Shown here: one piece after another, positions 1-7,783 of the stretch
Position numbering within the stretch: the first letter of the stretch is position 1
Layout: each line of letters starts with the position of its first letter
Source: Chloroflexota bacterium
GTDB lineage: Bacteria; Chloroflexota; Anaerolineae; 4572-78; J111
Reading direction: 5' to 3'
Assembly: GCA_016860845.1 (NCBI GenBank)
Contig: BOKF01000067.1
Location: forward strand, 1-43,017
Length of the DNA: 43,017 bases
Translations under genes and position numbers: made by a program
The notes under the pieces: model-generated
Seen by the model: the letters and a program-made list of their open reading frames with translations, nothing else
Told to the model about the DNA's origin: nothing
Database searches by the model: none

Positions 1-264
1 ACGTGGACGGGCAACCACTTGGGGCGGGGTGGGGCTGATTTCGGTCTGCTCCTCGCCTAAAAACCAAGGGGGGGTAGGGGAAATTTTTTACTCCTGCCCT
101 CTCTTACCAAACTCCGAACGATCACTCTGCCCTAAATTTTAGGTGGTTCTACAGGACAAGTTACCCGCTTCGCGTGTCCTATACTACCATAAAATTGGGA
201 CGCAGCCGTCAAGAGGCCGTTGGTCTTGCGGAGAAATTTTGTACAGATTTTACCTGTCTCTCTT
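1..264. other. Non-coding stretch upstream of the first promoter
   Basis: I see no convincing gene here. It contains a G-rich stretch (about 20-90), a 13-bp palindrome CCTAAATTTTAGG at 131-143, and a REP-like hairpin at 153-180 with arms AGGACA/TGTCCT and an inner CGC-TTC-GCG stem. The hairpin resembles the GTAGGACAAGTTG hairpins around the transposase gene at 15992-16636. Open frames on the minus strand here have no ribosome-binding site and no recognisable protein. Confidence 0.5.
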
Positions 265-293
265 TTGACGTGGCTAGGGATTGATGGTATATT
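265..293 (+). promoter_or_regulatory. Sigma-70-type promoter for the glycosyltransferase gene
   Basis: A -35 box TTGACG (265-270) is followed by a 17-bp spacer and a -10 box TATATT (288-293). TGG directly before the -10 makes it an extended -10. Transcription would begin near 300, about 80 nt before the glycosyltransferase start codon. Confidence 0.6.
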
Positions 294-315
294 ACAGGAA
301 TTATTAGGACCAAGG

Positions 316-362
316 ATGCTCCCTGAAATACCGGCCAGGCCGGGCGGGGAGCATTGTTTTTT
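316..362 (+). terminator. Intrinsic terminator / attenuator in the leader
   Basis: Arms ATGCTCCC (316-323) and GGGAGCAT (347-354) enclose a second GC-rich stem, CCGGCC/GGCCGG (331-343). A T run follows at 357-362. It lies between the promoter at 265-293 and the start codon at 381, with no upstream plus-strand gene to terminate. It therefore looks like a transcription attenuator, or the 3' end of a leader RNA of about 60 nt. Confidence 0.6.
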
Positions 363-380
363 AGGAAGGTGGAAAGAGCT

Positions 381-1493
381 ATGCGGATTGGCATAGATGC
401 GCGTTTGGTCTTTTATAACCGCGCAGGGATTGGTCAATATATTTTACAGTTAACCGAGGCATTGGCCAGTCTTACGCCTCATGAAGATACCTTTCTGCTG
501 TTGCAAAGCCGCAAAGACAGAGGCTCAATTGTCAAGAGCAATGGCTTTCTGCGTAAATCGTTGTGGACTCCCAGCCATAATCGGTTTGAGCAGACGGCGT
601 TAAGTTTTGAGATTTCACGATTGGGGCTGGATTTGCTGCACAGCCCCGATTTTATTCCCCCATTCAGACGCAATTACAAATCGGTTATCACCATCCACGA
701 TTTAGCCTTTTTGTTGTATCCCCACTTTCTAACCAAAGAGAGCGCCCGTTACTACGGGCAAATTGACCAGGCCTGGCGTAAAACGGATCATATCATTGCC
801 GTATCAGAAGCGACCAAGCACGACAGTATCAAAATGCTGGGAGTGCCTGAAAAGAAAATCACCGTTATTCACGAAGCGGCCAATCCGATCTATCGCCCTC
901 TGCCTAAAGAGGAAGCCCGGCAGGTCGCCAAAGAGAAGTACAAGCTTGACCGGGATTTTATCCTGTTTGTCAGTACGATTGAACCGCGCAAAAATTTACC
1001 GGGTCTGCTGCAAGCCTATCGCCGCTTGCGGGACGATTACAAACGTGAAGAAACGCTGGTTTTGGCCGGTTCAAATGGCTGGCTCTGGGAAGAAGTTTAT
1101 GAGACCGTGGCCAAGTTGAACCTGGAAAAGGACGTTGCCTTCCTGGGGCGAGTCCCTTCTGAAGATTTGGTTTACCTCTATAATGCCTCCCAGTTACTGG
1201 TTCATCCCTCATTCTACGAAGGCTTTGGCCTGACTCCGCTTGAAGCCATGACCTGCGGTACCCCCGTCATTGTTTCCAACACCTCTTCTTTGCCCGAAGT
1301 TGTAGGCGATGCCGCCATGCTGATTAATCCTCACGATATTGAAGGTCTCACGGTGGCGATTTGGCGCGTGCTGACCGAACCGGACCTGCGCAAAGATTTA
1401 ACCTGCAAGGGCCTCAAACGCGCCAAGAAATTCTCCTGGACACATGCGGCTGAAAAAACACTGGAAGTTTATCATAAAGTAGGCAAAGGATAG
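381..1493 (+). CDS. GT4-family glycosyltransferase
   Basis: This is predicted to be a retaining, GT-B-fold glycosyltransferase of family GT4, moving a nucleotide-activated sugar onto a surface glycan or lipid acceptor. It has 370 residues, full length for the family. The N-terminal Rossmann domain begins MRIGIDARLVFYNRAGIGQY, with the glycine-rich donor-side loop. The C-terminal domain carries FVSTIEPRKNL and the EX7E motif in YEGFGLTPLEAM. I place the start at 381, after a purine-rich AGGAAGGTGGAAAGAG; an earlier ATG at 354 overlaps the terminator's T-run region. A second glycosyltransferase follows after a 69-bp repeat-filled gap, so the two probably belong to one pathway. Substrate and acceptor cannot be told from sequence. 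The family call is firm. Confidence 0.9.
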   Translation: MRIGIDARLVFYNRAGIGQYILQLTEALASLTPHEDTFLLLQSRKDRGSIVKSNGFLRKSLWTPSHNRFEQTALSFEISRLGLDLLHSPDFIPPFRRNYKSVITIHDLAFLLYPHFLTKESARYYGQIDQAWRKTDHIIAVSEATKHDSIKMLGVPEKKITVIHEAANPIYRPLPKEEARQVAKEKYKLDRDFILFVSTIEPRKNLPGLLQAYRRLRDDYKREETLVLAGSNGWLWEEVYETVAKLNLEKDVAFLGRVPSEDLVYLYNASQLLVHPSFYEGFGLTPLEAMTCGTPVIVSNTSSLPEVVGDAAMLINPHDIEGLTVAIWRVLTEPDLRKDLTCKGLKRAKKFSWTHAAEKTLEVYHKVGKG

Positions 1494-1494
1494 C

Positions 1495-1553
1495 GCGAAT
1501 GGCGAATAAGCGAATGATGAATAGTGATTAGTTATTCGCCGTTCGCCATTCGC
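1495..1553. repeat. Palindromic array of ATTCGCC-type words
   Basis: Between the two glycosyltransferase genes, repeated GCGAAT/GGCGAAT words are followed by their reverse complement. GCGAATGGCG (1495-1504) pairs perfectly with CGCCATTCGC (1544-1553). The element begins two bases after one stop codon and ends 9 bp before the next start, filling the spacer. Confidence 0.75.
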
Positions 1554-1562
1554 TGATTCACC

Positions 1563-2786
1563 ATGCGAATTCTGCTGTTGACTCCCCAGCGGCCCTATCC
1601 CCCACACCAGGGCACGACACTGCGGAATTTTAATCTGGTCAAAGAGCTAGCCAAGCGTCATGTCGTTTGTGTGCTGACGTTTCTGGAGCCAGACCAAAAC
1701 CCTCACGATGTCGGCCCCCTGCTTAATCGGTGTGAATGGGTTGAAACCCTCCCTGTACCCCAACGCAGTACCAACCTGCGCCTGCGCCAAATGCTGACCA
1801 CGGGCCGTCCCGATATGAGCCTGCGCCTTTGGTCGCCGGAGTTGAACGCCCGGCTGGCCAATAAACTCCACGAGCAGCCGTTTGACGTGGTCGAAATCGA
1901 GGGCATTGAGATGAGTCCCTACCTGCCCACCCTCGAGGCGGCCCATCCCCGCCCGCTGATTATTTACGATGCCCACAACGCCGAATGGATTTTACAGAAA
2001 CGGGCCTGCCTGGCAGACCTCAAGAACCCGGCCCGCTGGGCCGCCGCTGCCTATAGTTGGGTGCAGTGGCATCGCCTGCGGCGCTATGAGGCCGACGTAT
2101 TGCAGCGGGTAGATCACACTATTGCTATGTCTCATCCTGATAAGGTGGCTCTGCGCGATGTTGCCCCTGATGTGCCGATCACCGTTGTGCCCAATGGCGT
2201 AGATTTGACCGCTTACGATAAGGTGGACCAGACTATCGCCTACGATTTATTGTTTACCGGCAAAATGGATTTTCGGCCCAACATTGATGCGGTGCTCTGG
2301 TTTGGGAAATATGTTTTGCCGCTGATTCAGGCGCAACGTTCCGGCACGAGTTTTGCGATTGTCGGGCAGCGGCCTCATCCCCGGCTGGATGTTTTGCGGA
2401 ATTTACCTGGTGTAACCATCACCGGCTACGTGGACGACGTGCGACCTTACCTGGCCGGGACGAAGGTCTACGTTGCGCCATTGCGCGTGGGCGGCGGCAC
2501 CCGGCTGAAATTGTTGGAAGCCATGATGATGGGTAAACCGATTGTTGCCACCACCCTGGGAGCTGAGGGCTTTCCGGTGGTTCACGGGCAGGAGTTGGTT
2601 TTAGCCGATGAGGCCGAGCATTTTGCCAGAGAGGTGCTCGATTTGCTGGACAACCCGGCTCGTCGGGCGAGGCTGGGGGCGGCGGGTCGAGCTTTTGCCC
2701 AGGCCAACTATGGCTGGGATGCGTTGATTCCACAGCTTGAAAAGATTTACCACGATGAGCGGAAAGCGCCCCTTTGGGACGGGTGA
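1563..2786 (+). CDS. GT4-like glycosyltransferase (second)
   Basis: This is a 407-residue GT-B-fold glycosyltransferase, probably acting on the same glycan as its upstream neighbour. It begins MRILLLTPQRPYPPHQGTTL, the loop pattern of GT4 and PEP-CTERM/exopolysaccharide-associated sugar transferases. The C-terminal half has the LLFTGKMDFRPNIDAV strand and a nucleotide-sugar site, RVGGGTRLKLLEAMMMGKP, where the glycine-rich loop replaces the usual EGFG but the second Glu is present. No Shine-Dalgarno sequence precedes the ATG because the upstream bases belong to the ATTCGCC repeat. Translation may be coupled, leaderless or SD-independent. A different glycosyl donor family is possible; the fold assignment is secure. 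Confidence 0.85.
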   Translation: MRILLLTPQRPYPPHQGTTLRNFNLVKELAKRHVVCVLTFLEPDQNPHDVGPLLNRCEWVETLPVPQRSTNLRLRQMLTTGRPDMSLRLWSPELNARLANKLHEQPFDVVEIEGIEMSPYLPTLEAAHPRPLIIYDAHNAEWILQKRACLADLKNPARWAAAAYSWVQWHRLRRYEADVLQRVDHTIAMSHPDKVALRDVAPDVPITVVPNGVDLTAYDKVDQTIAYDLLFTGKMDFRPNIDAVLWFGKYVLPLIQAQRSGTSFAIVGQRPHPRLDVLRNLPGVTITGYVDDVRPYLAGTKVYVAPLRVGGGTRLKLLEAMMMGKPIVATTLGAEGFPVVHGQELVLADEAEHFAREVLDLLDNPARRARLGAAGRAFAQANYGWDALIPQLEKIYHDERKAPLWDG

Positions 2787-2851
2787 CCGCTAACGCGCAT
2801 CGCTTGACGGCAGTCAAATGGGTGCTGAATGGGCAGGTGGGGTTATAGAGC

Positions 2852-5800
2852 CTACTGGCCCTTAGCCAGCACATCCAGCACTTGAGCAACTTTGCCTTTG
2901 GCCTGCCAATAGTCGAACTTGGTGATATCCAGGTGTTCGACAATGCCGCCCAGACGGCGCACTTCTTTCATCATATGGCCGGTGCCGCCCGGCCCATCGC
3001 CACCCTGGCCGTTCCACAAGGCAATAAAGCGGACGCGCTCGATGCCGTAAATGAGGGCCGAGTAGAGCGCCCAGCGGTTGTTGCGCTCAAAGGAGTTGTC
3101 CCCCTCTTTCAACGGTCCCAGCCGGTCAACCTGGAATTCAAAAGTAACCCTGGGGTTATTGCGGATATTATAAAAGCGCTCGACCCAACTATCCCCGGCA
3201 AAGCTGACCGACCTCTCGATAAATTCAGCTTCAGAAAAAGGCAGCAAAACCTCTACCCGCATATTGCGTTTGAGGCAGGCTTCGATAAAGAGAATATCGC
3301 CACCGCAGGCCGCGCCAGGGGCAATGGCCATATCATTGTGATCCGCCCCCAGCTTGTCCAGGGCTTTATCAATGCGGTCGGCGGCTTCTGGTTCCATCTC
3401 CGGCGGGAAGCGGGGCTCCGGCCGGCCTGGCCGGTCAATCATATGGCCGGAGAAAAGGAAAACGTCACGAGTTTCCCGTCCAACCTGGGCCGCTTTAATT
3501 TCTTGCTCAACCTTGACCACTTCTTCACGCAGAACGGCAATGCCGGCCTCGACATAGTCGGGGCGAAAATTTAACGAGTGTAACAGCTCCAATTGGGCCA
3601 GGGTAGATTTTAGGGCAAAACGATTTTGACCGGCCAATGTCAGGGCCTTCTGGTAGGCCCGCGTCACCGCTTTAGGATCTTCGGCGGTACAAACGGCCAA
3701 ATCCCCCAGCGATAGAAAAATCCAAAAATTGCTGACTTGTTTTTGCGCTTGACTTTCCAGGCTGAACTGGACGGCTCCTTTAAGCAAAGTTATTTGCTGC
3801 CGCAGGGCTAAAATTTCAGGATCATCATCGTCACCGGCAAAGTGGTGGGCCAGATTGTCCAGCAGCAGCGATAGGCTCAGCGCATTGATACCAGAGTAAT
3901 AATGATTTTGATTCAAGCGATAGCCGGATAAATAGGTATCAATTGCTTTTTTGAGCCAGTAGGCGGTGTTGTAGGCTTTTTTCTGGCGCTCTGGCGAGTC
4001 TTCAATATTTGCCCATTCGTCGGCCCACATCTCTTTAAAGATGCGGCCCAGGTAGGAGATGGCCTCGATGTTGTCCGGCTCCTCCTGCAACAACCGTTCC
4101 AATTTGACCACGGCCTCGTCGGCGCGGCCCAGCCGGGCCAGGTGAAAGGCCTCCTCGCGGCGAAACTCCGAGCTGCGGGGATTGAGTTTTAAGCCCTCCA
4201 GGTACTGCTGCCGGGCCAATTCGTGGCGGCTCAGACTCTTGAGAGCGCGTCCGGCCTCGGCAATGGCCTCCTCTTTGATCAGCGGGTTGGTCACTTCTTC
4301 AGTCAGTAGTAATACGTCGCCGATGCGCTTTTGGCGTTGGGCAATTGTCACCCGCTCTTCCCATTCTTTATACTCGCGCCAGTAGCCGGTGGCCAGCGGG
4401 GTACGCAGTGATCTACGACTAGGCTCTTCCAAACCATCCAGCAAATTAAAGATGGGGCTGTGAATCCGATCCTGGCTGGAAGCCCAGGTTTCGCGGGTGA
4501 TTTTGACAATGGCCTGCTTATCTTTTTCCAAAAATTCCGGGTCAGGCCGGCCATTTTTGTCAATGCGATAGGGTACGGTGCGGACGTTAAAAATATCGAA
4601 CGGCAAGTAGGAGCGACCCGACTGGATATGGACCAGACCTCGCTTGCGGATGGCGTGGCGCACGCCCAGCTCGTAGAAAACATTGGCGTTGTCAATACTT
4701 AAATCGGCAATAACCAGATCGGCCAGCAGCAACTCCTGGAACATATCGGTCAGGATGTCGCCGCTGACGCTCTCCTCGTCGGCGCGGAACGGCTCAAAGC
4801 CGGCCTCTTCGAGTGCCGGCTTGATCAAATTCTGATAAATGGCATTAAAATCTATCCAGCGGCCGTCCGGCCCTTGCTTGCGACCAAAGGGCATTACTAC
4901 AAACGCATGGGGTAAGCCCTTAAGTTTCTTAGAAGGAAGTTGTTGAGCCTGGATAGGCGTTGGGATTTGAGTAGCGACTGCGGCCGGTTCAGTGATAGGT
5001 TGCTCGGTTTTCACTTCGGCCGCTGCAACTTTGGGGGCTTCGGATGGGCTGGTTGGGGTCGCTGGCTTGTCTTGCGCGCCGTTTACTCCGGCTTCTTCTT
5101 GGCGGGCAGCGGCTTTGGCCAGGTTTTCAACCGCGGTTTCCGCCGTCGAAATAATTTCCTCAGGAACGCCCAACTTGGGCAATATTTTACCCGCAACAGA
5201 CATGGCTTTTTGAGCTTGTTCCAGTAGGGCCGCGTCAATTACCGGCGAGGTGGGCGCGTTCATGGCTTTGGCGATTAAGTCGCTCTCCTTGCCCTTGAGG
5301 TCGGCAACAGCCTGGCGCATTTCGCTGATGTATTGGTTGTGCTGGCTCCACAAAACCCGTTCGGTCGCGGTGACCATCTTAAAAAACTCATCGCTGGTTC
5401 TTTGGGACGGAGTTAAACTGAACCAATGGTCGCGAATAATCTTTAGCTCTAAAATGAGCTGGCTGTAGTTGTTAATGGTCGAGTCCAACCGGCGCAATTC
5501 CAGCCAGGCGGTGAAAGCGGCGGCGATGGAGGTGGTCAGGGCGACCCAGATGCTAAAGCTGCCGCCCAAGGCCGCCAGAAATGTCCCCACCCCGCCAAAA
5601 ATAAAGATGGCGATTTGCAGGCGGGTGCGGTCGGTTTGGAGGCGGACAATTTTATTGGCGTGATAATTGAGCTGGTTATCCAACCGAAAGCGGATGTACT
5701 CATTGGCCAGCAAGTTCGAAAAGCCAGAGTCGCTGTTGGGGTCGCCGGGAGAATAGTCGGGGGGAATGACGCCGGTGTAAGGTTTCAAAACCAGTTCGCC

Positions 5801-6229
5801 GCCGACACCCTCAAACACCTGGCGTTGGATAGCGGCCACCCGTTCGGTGAGCCACTGATCCCGCTCGTCCTGCTGCTGCAAGAGGGTGCGGTAAAAATAA
5901 ATCTCCTTTTTAATTTCCTCGGCGCCGGTGCGAAACCCCAGCCAGCGCTCGCCCTGCTGCATTTTGCTGGCAAAAGCCAGAATCACCGAACTGATGATGG
6001 GCACCAGAATCAAGCCAACCTTGAGCGCCTGGCCAAGCATCGTTTCGGGACTCCCGTAAAGTTGGGTGAGGATTGCTAACAACGTTGCTATAACCGTCAA
6101 AATAAGCACTGCCCGGCGCAAGGTCAGGTGATGTTTGGAAGCGGTCTGGGCGCTGGTATCAAATTCGGCGTAACGGCGCCAGGCGTTTTGCAGCGCGACA
6201 GAGGTTTCGTTGGTAGGTTGTTGGCTCAT
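2852..6229 (-). CDS. SLATT–TIR/NDT-like–TPR–SLOG fusion protein
   Basis: This 1125-residue membrane protein looks like a one-chain nucleotide-signalling effector. Residues 40-87 hold two TM helices of a DUF4231/SLATT-type unit, and residues 204-243 hold two more, each followed by the family's helical segment. A Pro/Ala/Thr-rich linker (about 375-435) leads to a TIR or nucleoside-2-deoxyribosyltransferase-like domain at 440-590, with AFVVMPFG, ADLVIADLS and the NVFYELG motif whose Glu is the likely catalytic residue. Residues 620-910 are TPR-like helices of the kind called DUF4071/TRAFs-binding. Residues 922-1105 form a Rossmann-like SLOG domain, with FLFSGHMID and GAACGGDILFIEA. SLOG and SLATT domains are known partners in predicted nucleotide-based bacterial immunity. 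Ligand and NAD/nucleotide cleavage are inferred. The start follows a strong AGAGGGGG site and a near-consensus promoter. Confidence 0.8.
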   Translation of the reverse strand: MSQQPTNETSVALQNAWRRYAEFDTSAQTASKHHLTLRRAVLILTVIATLLAILTQLYGSPETMLGQALKVGLILVPIISSVILAFASKMQQGERWLGFRTGAEEIKKEIYFYRTLLQQQDERDQWLTERVAAIQRQVFEGVGGELVLKPYTGVIPPDYSPGDPNSDSGFSNLLANEYIRFRLDNQLNYHANKIVRLQTDRTRLQIAIFIFGGVGTFLAALGGSFSIWVALTTSIAAAFTAWLELRRLDSTINNYSQLILELKIIRDHWFSLTPSQRTSDEFFKMVTATERVLWSQHNQYISEMRQAVADLKGKESDLIAKAMNAPTSPVIDAALLEQAQKAMSVAGKILPKLGVPEEIISTAETAVENLAKAAARQEEAGVNGAQDKPATPTSPSEAPKVAAAEVKTEQPITEPAAVATQIPTPIQAQQLPSKKLKGLPHAFVVMPFGRKQGPDGRWIDFNAIYQNLIKPALEEAGFEPFRADEESVSGDILTDMFQELLLADLVIADLSIDNANVFYELGVRHAIRKRGLVHIQSGRSYLPFDIFNVRTVPYRIDKNGRPDPEFLEKDKQAIVKITRETWASSQDRIHSPIFNLLDGLEEPSRRSLRTPLATGYWREYKEWEERVTIAQRQKRIGDVLLLTEEVTNPLIKEEAIAEAGRALKSLSRHELARQQYLEGLKLNPRSSEFRREEAFHLARLGRADEAVVKLERLLQEEPDNIEAISYLGRIFKEMWADEWANIEDSPERQKKAYNTAYWLKKAIDTYLSGYRLNQNHYYSGINALSLSLLLDNLAHHFAGDDDDPEILALRQQITLLKGAVQFSLESQAQKQVSNFWIFLSLGDLAVCTAEDPKAVTRAYQKALTLAGQNRFALKSTLAQLELLHSLNFRPDYVEAGIAVLREEVVKVEQEIKAAQVGRETRDVFLFSGHMIDRPGRPEPRFPPEMEPEAADRIDKALDKLGADHNDMAIAPGAACGGDILFIEACLKRNMRVEVLLPFSEAEFIERSVSFAGDSWVERFYNIRNNPRVTFEFQVDRLGPLKEGDNSFERNNRWALYSALIYGIERVRFIALWNGQGGDGPGGTGHMMKEVRRLGGIVEHLDITKFDYWQAKGKVAQVLDVLAKGQ

Positions 6230-6248
6230 AGTGAACCCCCTCTTTACA

Positions 6249-6267
6249 TTACCCTATTATCGGGTAA
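6249..6267. promoter_or_regulatory. Inverted repeat over the -10 box of the SLATT–SLOG gene
   Basis: TTACCC (6249-6254) and GGGTAA (6262-6267) flank seven bases that hold most of the minus-strand -10 box. The position fits a repressor operator that would block the promoter directly. No regulator is identified nearby. Confidence 0.45.
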
Positions 6268-6284
6268 CAATTCTTAAATGTCAA
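6256..6284 (-). promoter_or_regulatory. Near-consensus promoter of the SLATT–SLOG gene
   Basis: Read on the minus strand, TTGACA (6279-6284) is followed by a 17-bp spacer and GATAAT (6256-6261). This is among the closest matches to a sigma-70 consensus in the window. Transcription would start near 6249, about 20 nt before the ATG at 6229. Confidence 0.65.
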
Positions 6285-6308
6285 TACCAAATTTAGTCGC
6301 TTTCTGGC

Positions 6309-6337
6309 TTGACAAGGTTGGTGTGTTCGGTTAGAGT
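6309..6337 (+). promoter_or_regulatory. Promoter of the PH-domain gene
   Basis: A perfect TTGACA at 6309-6314 is followed by a 17-bp spacer and TAGAGT at 6332-6337, a 4/6 match to the -10 consensus. It points away from the SLATT–SLOG promoter; the two -35 boxes lie 24 bp apart. Confidence 0.5.
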
Positions 6338-6399
6338 CAGAATAGAGTAGTGTGGCAATTCACCAAGTGGCAACCAAGTAGTGAAAGGGAGATAAATCA

Positions 6400-6948
6400 A
6401 TGTCTTTACCTGAAATGCGGGCCAAAGTAAAGGCCAGTATCTGGCAAGCAGTAGCCCAAAGCGGCGTGAACCTAGCCGGTGTGCCGCAAGCCGATATGGA
6501 TCGCCTGGTTGGGGCTATCACCGATGGTGTTTTAAAGGAGATGGATGATTTCCTGGGCCAGGCCACGAGCCAACCGGCAGGGGTGTCGAAAGGGCCAGTG
6601 GACGAGGGGGATGATGAAGGGGAAACGGTTCTCTGGGAAGGCCGTCCCTTTTTATCACTCAGCGTTCATTATCAGATTACCAGTGAACGGGTCCGCATTA
6701 CCGAGGGGATGCTGGGCAAAGATCGGGAAGATATCGAATTGGTGCGTGTTCAGGACATTGACGTTAGCCAGGGCCTCAGCGAGCGAATGCTGGGGATTGG
6801 CGATCTCCACATCCGCAGCCACGATCCAAGCTATCCAAGCGCTGTTCTCAATAACATTTCCAATCCGACGGAAGTCCATGAGATTTTGCGGCGAGCTGTA
6901 TTAAAAGCCCGTAAGAAGTATAATGTGAGTTTTCGGGAACAAATGTAG
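6400..6948 (+). CDS. Bacterial PH-domain (bPH_2-like) protein
   Basis: This is a soluble 182-residue protein without signal or TM segments. Residues 1-60 are mostly helical, and a short acidic linker (about 68-76) follows. Residues 77-165 match a bacterial pleckstrin-homology domain of the DUF304/bPH_2 type: ETVLWEGRPFLSLSVHYQIT, then RVRITEGMLGKDREDIELVRVQDI and a strand with LGIGDLHIRS. Such domains are usually membrane-linked scaffolds, and specific ligands are seldom known. The start follows AAAGGGAG with good spacing. The gene is divergent from the SLATT–SLOG gene, so a shared function or regulation is possible but unproven. It ends at a CAGTAGA-type hairpin that probably also stops transcription from the opposite side. 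Confidence 0.75.
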   Translation: MSLPEMRAKVKASIWQAVAQSGVNLAGVPQADMDRLVGAITDGVLKEMDDFLGQATSQPAGVSKGPVDEGDDEGETVLWEGRPFLSLSVHYQITSERVRITEGMLGKDREDIELVRVQDIDVSQGLSERMLGIGDLHIRSHDPSYPSAVLNNISNPTEVHEILRRAVLKARKKYNVSFREQM

Positions 6949-6952
6949 TTCT

Positions 6953-7017
6953 CAGTAGACAGTAATCAGTAGACAGTAGTCAGATAAGAAAAACCTCTGG
7001 CTACTGTCTACTGACTA
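6953..7017. repeat. CAGTAGA-type palindromic array, probable bidirectional terminator
   Basis: AGTAGACAGTAG (6968-6979) pairs perfectly with CTACTGTCTACT (7001-7012), with further degenerate copies on the left arm. It lies at a convergent gene junction. The right arm is coding: it supplies the last residues and the stop codon of the methyltransferase gene. Confidence 0.75.
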
Positions 7018-7783
7018 CTTCCCCATCTTTCCTCGCCACAAAAACCATCTTCTGGCTGTGACTGTGGAACGGCTCAAGGTCGTAGCTGCCGTAGATTGTT
7101 TCCACGCTAAAGCCGCTTGCGCGTAACAACAGTTCCATTTCATAGCGGTACACCAAGCGCAGTGAAAAGGGTAGTTGCACCCGGCGGACCAGGCCCCCTT
7201 CGTCAATCTCATCTAAAATATAAGTCAGGTGGCGCATCTGTTCGGCCAGGTCAATGTCGTGCCGCCAGTACCACTGCACGGTGCGCCCGGTTAAGTCGTC
7301 AACGGTTTCATTTTCAAAGTAGAGGCGACCGTCAGCTTCGGCCAGCAGGGCCGGGTCGGGGTGAAAAATGTCAAGGATGAGCTGGCCGGCTGGCTGCAAA
7401 TGGCGTCGAATCGCGGCCAGGGTCGCAAGCTGGTCATCTGCCGTATGGTTGTGCAGAAAAGTGTTGAGAGGAATAAAAGCCAGGGCAAAATTCTTCTGAG
7501 ACAGGTCAAAGTCGCGCATATCGGCCTGGTGCAGGCTGACCCGGCGGGTCAAGCCGGCCGCTTTTATTTTGGTGCGGGCAGCGTCGAGGGCGACGGGGGA
7601 TAAATCAAGGCCGGTGAGGGTATGCCCGGCTTCGGCCAGGGGTACCAATAACCGTCCCGTGCCACAACCCACCTCTAAAATCGGTCCATCCGTTGTCTCG
7701 GTCAAGGTTTGCCACATGGGCAAATCCTCGTCCAGGGCGCCGTAGAGCAGGTCGTAGTACCTGGCGATTAAATCCAAGCTCAT
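7001..7783 (-). CDS. Class I SAM-dependent methyltransferase
   Basis: This 260-residue cytoplasmic enzyme has the seven-stranded Rossmann methyltransferase fold. Motif I is ILEVGCGTGRLLVPLA (about residues 35-50), the acidic end of strand 2 is LTGLDLSP, and motif III is a QADMRDF stretch. It probably methylates a small molecule, but the sequence does not reveal the acceptor. Its ATG overlaps the stop of the histidine kinase gene as ATGA, so the two are translationally coupled and the kinase gene comes first. The final residues EVVSRQ and the TAG stop are encoded by the right arm of the CAGTAGA hairpin, so the C-terminus has been redefined by repeat sequence. Confidence 0.85.
   Translation of the reverse strand: MSLDLIARYYDLLYGALDEDLPMWQTLTETTDGPILEVGCGTGRLLVPLAEAGHTLTGLDLSPVALDAARTKIKAAGLTRRVSLHQADMRDFDLSQKNFALAFIPLNTFLHNHTADDQLATLAAIRRHLQPAGQLILDIFHPDPALLAEADGRLYFENETVDDLTGRTVQWYWRHDIDLAEQMRHLTYILDEIDEGGLVRRVQLPFSLRLVYRYEMELLLRASGFSVETIYGSYDLEPFHSHSQKMVFVARKDGEVVSRQ

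Noticed and set aside
2882..3574. Long plus-strand open frame antisense to the SLATT–SLOG gene
   Set aside because: No ribosome-binding site, no recognisable domain, and it mirrors the coding bias of the real gene.
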